Under the pieces are notes generated by a model. It had not been told where the DNA came from. It saw nothing but the letters and a program-made list of their open reading frames with translations, and made no database searches. DNA of 64,000 nt from Capsicum annuum. Taxonomy: Eukaryota > Streptophyta > Magnoliopsida > Solanales > Solanaceae. Positions 58,361 to 64,000 of the stretch are shown here, in pieces. The stretch covers positions 10,216 through 74,215 of the forward strand of contig NW_025826215.1 of NCBI RefSeq assembly GCF_002878395.1, given 5' to 3'. The translations under genes and the position numbers were made by a program. How positions within the stretch are numbered: the first letter of the stretch is position 1; every line of letters starts with the position of its first letter.

Positions 58361-58705
58361 CATTTTATATGGCGGAATGGAAATAGGATGAGTGTCTGGC
58401 AACACATCAATACCAAACTCAATCTCCCTATCAGGTGGTATTCTTGGGAGATCATTTGGAAAGACCTCTGGGAATTCTTTTACTACGGGAATAGATTGAA
58501 GAGGATGACTCTCAGCATTGGAGTCCTTAACTCGGATAAGGTGGTATAAGCAACCTTTAGAAATAAGTTTGCGGGCTCTGAGATAGGATATAAAGTGCCC
58601 TCTAGGTGCTAAAGAATGTCCTTTCTACTCTATCACTGGTTTATTCGAGAAAGAAAAAGTGACCCTTTGAGTCCTACAATATAATGTGGCATAGCATGAA
58701 TGGAG

Positions 58706-59089
58706 CTAATCCATTCCCAAGATAGAATCAAAAGCAACCATATCTAACTCTATGAGATTTGCTAACGTATCCTGGCTACCAACAGTCACAACACAACCCC
58801 TGTACACCCTCCTAGCAACAATAAAATCCCCCATCGGGGTGGAAACAGAAAAGGTTTTAGAAATCACACTGGGCTCAAACCCAAAACCAACAGCCACATA
58901 AGGGGTCACATAGGATAAAGTAGACCCGGGATCAAGTAACACATAAACATCATGGGAAAAGATTTGTAACGTACTGGTAACAACATCTGGGGAAGATTTC
59001 TCCTCCTGGCGGTTGGTCAAAGCATATAACTGGTTGTGACTATTCTCGACAGCTGATGTGGCGCCCTTCTGAGGCGGGGGTGGTGCCAA
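58706..59089 (-). pseudogene. Gypsy-2 protease (retropepsin-like)
   Basis: A 127-codon open frame whose N-terminal third is the Pro/Gln-rich end of gag, followed by the protease. The active-site motif is LLDPGSTLSYVTPYVA, and the second conserved block is FDSILGMD at the end. It is continuous with the gag zinc fingers upstream and RT downstream in the intact arrangement. Confidence 0.82.
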
Positions 59090-60322
59090 AGAATTTGCCT
59101 GAGACTTTGCACCACCAATATTCTTTCTAGCAGATGGACATTCCCTTTGAAAGTAACCCAGCTGACCACATGAATAACAGACTATCGAGCCTAATTGACA
59201 CCTTCCCGGATGATTTCTACCATAAGTCTCACACCACAGAAAAGTATTATCTTTTTAAGCCACACTACCCTGTGATCGAGTATCCTGAGCTCTGGTTCCA
59301 TGGTTAGTCTGAAAACTCTAAGATCATCTATCTACTGGTGGTCGGGGTATTGGGGCGCTGGCAGTAGACTATGCATTACCCTAATTCTTCTTTTTCTGTC
59401 ATTTATTTCCCCACTTACTAACCTGAGGCTGACTGTGACAGGTCGGCTGATCTGGCTCTTTTTGCTTGTCTTTCCACCTCCCTAGCTTCAGAGATCTTCT
59501 TATTTTTCTCTTCTACCTGCTGCATATGAACGGTCAGCCTAGCGACATCTAAATCCTTATTCAACTTTTCCCCTAGCACTCAAACACCAGGTTATCAGAA
59601 AGCCCAGATGCAAATTTCCTCATTCGGGCTCTCATATTACTAGTCAACTCTGGTGCATAGCGGGCTAGTTTATTAAACTTCAAAGTGTACTCCTGGACAC
59701 TCATACTGCCCTACTTCAGATTCATAAACTCTTCCGCTTTGGCCTCCCTCAACTCCAGAGAAAAGAATCGATCAAGGAAAACTTCCACAAATTTGCCCCA
59801 AACTGTGGGCTCAGCACTCTCACCTTTTGCATCCTTCCAATCGGCATACCACTGATTCGCAACATCCTTAAGCTGATAATTTGCTAGTTCCTCCCCTTCA
59901 ACCTCATCCACATGCATTACCTTAAAGATCTTTTCTATCTCATCCACGAACTCCTGTGGATCTTCCTCCACCTTGGTGCCAGTGAACTTAGGTGGGTTCA
60001 TTTTTATGAAATGTCCAACCCTAGTAGCCTCAGATATAACAGATACAGATCTAACATCTTCTGATCATTGAGCCTGGCTAGCTACCAACTGTGTCAGCAT
60101 ATGAATAGACCGTCTGAATTCTGTATTTAAAATATCTCTCTGATCAGTCGAGGGATGATTGTCATCAGTTTACGGAGCCTGAGGTAGACTAGTTAGGACT
60201 GGAGGGACTCCTGGAGTAGGGACAGGTTCTGGAGTGTGAGCTCTGTTATGGGTCCGTATCCCATGGATGGGACAGACCTCATCTGCCTGAGCATTATGAT
60301 CGATGATATGATGTGGAGGCAT
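59090..60322 (-). pseudogene. Gypsy-2 gag
   Basis: Probable ATG at 60322 (MPPHHIIDHNAQ), with a stop after about 50 codons. The capsid core is at 60001-59711 (PPKFTGTKVEEDPQEFVDEI, YQLKDVANQWYADW, FLDRFFSLELREAKAEEF), followed by GSMSVQEYTLKFNKLARYAP past a stop. The C-terminal zinc fingers lie at about 59225-59130. The second reads CYSCGQLGYFQREC, with Tyr in the His position, so it could not bind zinc normally. Confidence 0.84.
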
Positions 60323-60512
60323 AACTGTGTTTCTGAAATACAAGAGATCATTGATTAGGGGATAGTTCAGACTCTGAATCACGAACTAAATCAAAAAGAA
60401 GGAAAACATTTCCTAAATGCCTAGTAGTTTCTTGATTATAAGTGTGGCGCGCTACACACCCATAACCAAGACTCTACCTGATGCGATTTTGCAGATACCC
60501 TGGGACTATGAA

Positions 60513-60528
60513 CCATGCTCTGATACCA
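60513..60528 (-). other. Gypsy-2 primer binding site
   Basis: The complement of plus-strand ccatgctctgatacca gives TGGTATCAGAGCATGG, the classic initiator-Met tRNA primer site, four bases inside the 5' LTR. Gypsy-1 has the same spacing. Confidence 0.9.
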
Positions 60529-60532
60529 AGTT

Positions 60533-61014
60533 TGTCACGACCCGAGATGGGGCCCTAGCCGTGATGAGCATTTTGAACCATGAAGGCCCGAAACACCCTT
60601 CTCTATCTATCTGGTAATCATACGCATAATTCATATGATAAAAGGTAATATGGAAAGAGAAATCTAATATGGAAACATGGCCAATCTGAATGTGATCATA
60701 ATAATGAAAATTGAAATCCAAAATATATCTGAATAATAATGTCTAACTCAGTCTGCGAAATCTCTACCATGAACTAATCAAAGTTGTCTGAAAGTTGGGA
60801 CAAGGCCCTCAGTAGACCAAAACCTAACTAATAAGAGTAATATGAAATAACCAGGCCTTATGAATCATAGAAGGCTCACCACTACAAACTCTGGTCTGTG
60901 ATCTGAAATCTCTACTATTTATCTGGACCCCTATATTGTGCCTCAAAACCTGGAAGGAAGGGGGGGTCAGCACAATTGTACTGGCATGCGAAGCAATCCA
61001 AAATAGAGTAATTG

Positions 61015-61049
<35 letters not shown>

Positions 61050-62854
61050 CGTGAGAGCAATTTTCATCAAAACATCATGCATAAAACAGTTTCTGAAAAA
61101 CACATGGGCACTTTCTGAAAACATGTAACCTGTCTGTAAATTTCAAATTCTGATCTGTGTATTACTTCTGAGTTAGGTGGTATCCCCTACAAGTTTGATA
61201 TTCCACGAGCGATATGAAATCCGCAATTGACTTGGCGGGGAAGCCTCCAACCCGAGTGTGCCGCAAGGGTTGGAGTTCCTGAATCTGATACGCCACACGA
61301 CACTTAAGTCAACGTATAATAATATACCCGGGTCGGCAAACCATGTTTTTGGGCAAAGAGTTGTCTGAACTCACTCCTTCTTTAGGGAACCACCCAAGCT
61401 CTCTTTATGCCCTATTTTAGCCTTTTCTGAACATACATCATTCTAAAGTTCTAAAATGCAAATCTGATGAAGTCTGATTTCTGTATTTGTCTATGTCCGT
61501 TATGGCATTTTTTGAGTTTGGTATTGTCATACCAAGACTTTCAAGTCATGATTTCTGAGCCATAATACATTAAGATAAATCTTTCATTTAAAGCAGAGCT
61601 TAGTCCACCCAAAAACATGCAACTGATATAGAAGATTTCATGTTCGGAAACTCAAGTCAAAATCATACAAGAACTTCATCAAACATATGGTGGTCTAGTG
61701 CCTTTAGCAAATCATGCACTCTTTTATTACAAGCATTATGAACATTAAACATTCATGCTAAATTCCCTCTTTAGTGATTTAAAACCACCTTTAAATCATA
61801 ACAAGAGTTCAACCATTTCAAATAGTATTTTTCAAGAATGCATTGCAAAACAATTCATATGCTATGAAAAATCTGAAAATTCATAATAAGAGGGAATTCA
61901 CCAAAAGTCATGCCCTCAACAAGAATTCATTCTTAAATACATGTTTTCATACATACATATTCTCAAATCATTTTGGGGAAGGTCAAAAGACCAAAACAAT
62001 GATTTTAAAACATCAAATACGTGAATATATACATAGTTTCAAAAACCCCATTCTAAAACATGATTTTTCTATGCCCATGAGAATTTAGGAAAAACCCGCG
62101 TACCTCTATTTCGAAAAATAATGGGAGCTTCTTGAAGCCTGTGGATTGGGGATTCCGAATCTCTAATCGATTTTGAAAACCCACGGTTGAATCTTGATTT
62201 ATTTGAGTTTTTAGTTTGAAACCCTTGGGAGTGTTCTTGAGAATTTTTAGATGAATGTGGATGTATTTTGGAGAATTGGGGATTGAATTTCGTGTTTATG
62301 GCCGAATAAGGGTGGGAAAAGGATCATTTTGCCAAAAAAATGGAGTGTTTAAGTCACTTGAAACCATTACATAGGCGCCGCCTATGCTATCGCCTACATT
62401 TACATAGGCGCCGCCTATGCTATCGCCTATGTTTACATAGGCGCCGCATATGCTTTCCAGTGGCCATGTGCGATTGGTTAGGCGTCGCATACTACTTTGA
62501 AAGGCCATAAATTCTTGCTCGGGTGTCGGATTTTAGGAAAATTGGTATCGTTGAAAAGCTAACTCAAAAACCTATCATTTTACACATAGTAGGATCTATA
62601 ATTCGACATATACAAAGATTCATGGTCGATAGAAGTTGACACAAATTATAATGTCCACTTAAACTTAATCGATCGAAGCAGTTTTCAACTCGTCCTTGAG
62701 TCAAAGGACCTTTATGGTCTAAATTCAAGCTTGAATGGAGTCACATACTACAAAAATAATTAACATGCCATATTGGCATAGGATTTATGGCTCCGGGATT
62801 ATCAATGCATTGAAATCATGGTTTATATTGTAGCCCAAAATGCGAAGCATTATA
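60533..62854 (-). repeat. Gypsy-2 5' LTR
   Basis: Plus strand runs tgtcacgacccgagatgggg to cgaagcattata (the CA end has become TA). (TA)n at about 61018-61046, ataggcgccg palindromic repeats at 62368-62455, and the shared motif at about 62500-62570. Confidence 0.92.
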
Positions 62855-62859
62855 TTTTC

Positions 62860-63427
62860 TGTCATGACCCAACCCGTGGCCCTGGCCGCGATAGGCATCC
62901 CAAACAACACAAGCCTAAGATACCCCTGTCACGTCCCAACCCACTAGTGATATTGTCCGCTCTGGGCCCAGGCCCATACGACTTTTAAACGCGTCACTAG
63001 GAAGTAAGGATTTCTCACTTATATACCCAGCATCTCTCTTGTGTTTTGGCGATGTAGGACTCCTTCCTAAGTTGGGGTGTCACATACCCCCCGTTATGGA
63101 CTCAGCGTTCTCGCTGAGGTTTGTCCCACCGAATGGGATTCCCCTACGCTCAGGACTGAGGTTTGCCTCGCCTTACCGAGATTTGCCTACACTCAGTTTG
63201 AACTCTGGCCCATATGTGTTTTGCCGATGTGGGACTCCTTCCTAAGTTGGGGTGTCACATACACCCCCCCTTATGGACTCAGCATCCTCCTGAGGTTTGC
63301 CCACCGAATGGGATGCGCCTACACTCAGGACTAAGGTTTTCCCTACCTTACCGAGATTTACCTACACTCAGTTTAAACTCTGGCCCATATCGATAGGGAC
63401 GACACAGGAGCGGCTCTAGTACCATTC
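62860..63427. mobile_element. Mosaic LTR/TRIM-like repeat, copy 1
   Basis: Block A (62860-62926, tgtcatgacccaacccg start) is followed by block B (62927-63084, tgtcacgtcccaaccc to gtgtcaca, 158 bp). Then come block C (cttatggactcagcgt to the gaactctggcccatat type), block D (63216-63260, a repeat of the end of B), block C again, and a 36 bp tail E ending ggctctagtaccattc, which looks like the complement of a decayed primer binding site. No coding sequence. It starts 5 bp after the Gypsy-2 LTR. Confidence 0.65.
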
Positions 63428-64000
63428 TGTCATGACCCGACCTGAGGCTCTGGCCACGATGGGCATCCCAAACCACACAGGCCCAAGATACCCCTGTCAC
63501 GTCCCAACCCACTAGTGATATTATCCGCTCTGGGCCTAGGCCCGCACGGCTTTAAAACGCGTCATTAGGGAGTAAGGATTTCTCACTTATATACCCAGCA
63601 TCCCTCCTGTGTTTTGTCTATGTGAGACTCTTTCCTAAGTTGGGGTGTCACATACACCCTCCCTTATGGACTCAACGTCCTCGCTGAGGTTTGCCCTACC
63701 GAATGGGATTCTCCTACACTCAGGACTGAGGTTTGCTCTGCCTTACTGGAATTTGCCTACACTCAGTTTGAACTCTGGCTCACATGTGTTTTGCCGATAT
63801 GGGACTCCTTCCTAAGTTGGGGTGTCACACCTAAGAAATCTCAACTGATCCTGCAATTAGACTATACCCATAAAGGTATAGGAAGAATAATATTATTGCA
63901 AACAACACATACTGATAGGTATTATTCACCAACCAGGATTAAATCACATAAACAAAATATAGAAATCACAGAAAATAAGCACAACAACTTATTTACAATT
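63428..64000. mobile_element. Mosaic LTR/TRIM-like repeat, copy 2 (runs off the window)
   Basis: Block A (63428-63494), B (63495-63652, again 158 bp), C and D (to 63829) are repeated in the same order, and then unrelated AT-rich sequence begins (cctaagaaatctcaactg). Taken alone, B-C-D (63495-63829, 335 bp, starting tgtca and ending gtgtcaca) has the size of a TRIM retrotransposon lodged inside an LTR that starts with block A. The target duplication is not clear. Confidence 0.6.

Larger units (their letters stand above)
53135..62854 (-). mobile_element. Gypsy-2: chromovirus (Tekay-like) LTR retrotransposon
   Basis: Two LTRs of about 2.33 kb (53135-55464 and 60533-62854) bracket a 5.07 kb interior in minus-strand Gypsy order, with a primer binding site and polypurine tract in place. 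The RT catalytic box is intact and the frames are less broken than in Gypsy-1, suggesting a younger insertion. Flanking 5-mers do not match (cctaa on the left, ttttc on the right), so the ends have been altered or recombined. Confidence 0.9.

Noticed and set aside
62296..62508. 70-codon frame with repeated GDSIGGAYVN, also at 54906-55118
   Set aside because: Translation of the 34 bp palindromic LTR repeat. It is kept in both LTR copies only because the LTRs are copies of each other.
63039..63396. Cys/Pro-rich frames at the right end
   Set aside because: They follow the B-C-D repeats in two frames at once and have no recognisable domain.
1..64000. Host protein-coding genes, tRNA or rRNA genes, bacterial-type defence systems
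   Set aside because: No intact non-transposon domain, cloverleaf or rRNA segment was recognised; everything coding belongs to mobile elements.

Overview
The window is plant nuclear DNA, most likely from a Solanaceae genome. It is AT-rich, and every recognisable coding stretch belongs to a transposable element. I see no intact host gene, tRNA, rRNA or CRISPR array. The family-level guess rests on remembered similarity: an RTE-type LINE whose 3' end has the (TTG)n tail and adjoining sequence I associate with Solanaceae RTE LINEs and TS-type SINEs, tRNA-derived SINE relics, and chromovirus (Tekay-like) Gypsy elements with about 2.3-2.5 kb LTRs. Nearly every reading frame carries stops or frameshifts, so this looks like old, repeatedly invaded heterochromatin-like sequence.

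Layout. 1-2044: simple repeats, a 1.3 kb element with about 95 bp terminal inverted repeats (TIRs) and a small MITE. 2045-15943: a hAT transposon bounded by an 8 bp target duplication (CCTGAAAA). It holds a broken transposase, a TA-rich tandem array and, inserted inside it, a 9.9 kb Mutator-like element (MULE, about 5840-15738). The MULE carries a decayed MuDR-type transposase and, converging on it, a DUF1985/Ulp1-like cysteine protease gene. 16226-21452: a small non-autonomous hAT-like element split by an RTE LINE (16590-20904) with a 16 bp target duplication. 21906-27446: a structurally complete Copia element (two 232 bp LTRs, TATTG target duplication) with a decayed polyprotein.

28105-51472: a second Copia element on the minus strand, cut into three pieces by two separate Gypsy insertions. 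The first is a solo LTR (29461-35035) that itself contains another solo LTR (29788-32204). The second is a full Gypsy element (35928-48517) with a further solo LTR (42493-45022) inside its gag. Removing the insertions leaves a Copia of about 5.2 kb. 51985-52875: an L1-type LINE fragment. 52876-53134: an LTR end fragment. 53135-62854: a second chromovirus Gypsy element on the minus strand. 62860-64000: a mosaic of short LTR-like and TRIM-like repeats, partly duplicated, running off the window.

The order of insertion can be read directly from target duplications and interrupted frames, reaching three levels in places. The most interesting pieces are the MULE with its ULP-like passenger gene that has lost the exon expected to carry the catalytic His/Asp, the dense TGTATC/GATACA repeats across that MULE's non-coding DNA, and a short motif shared by all seven long LTR copies beside family-specific palindromic GC-rich cassettes.
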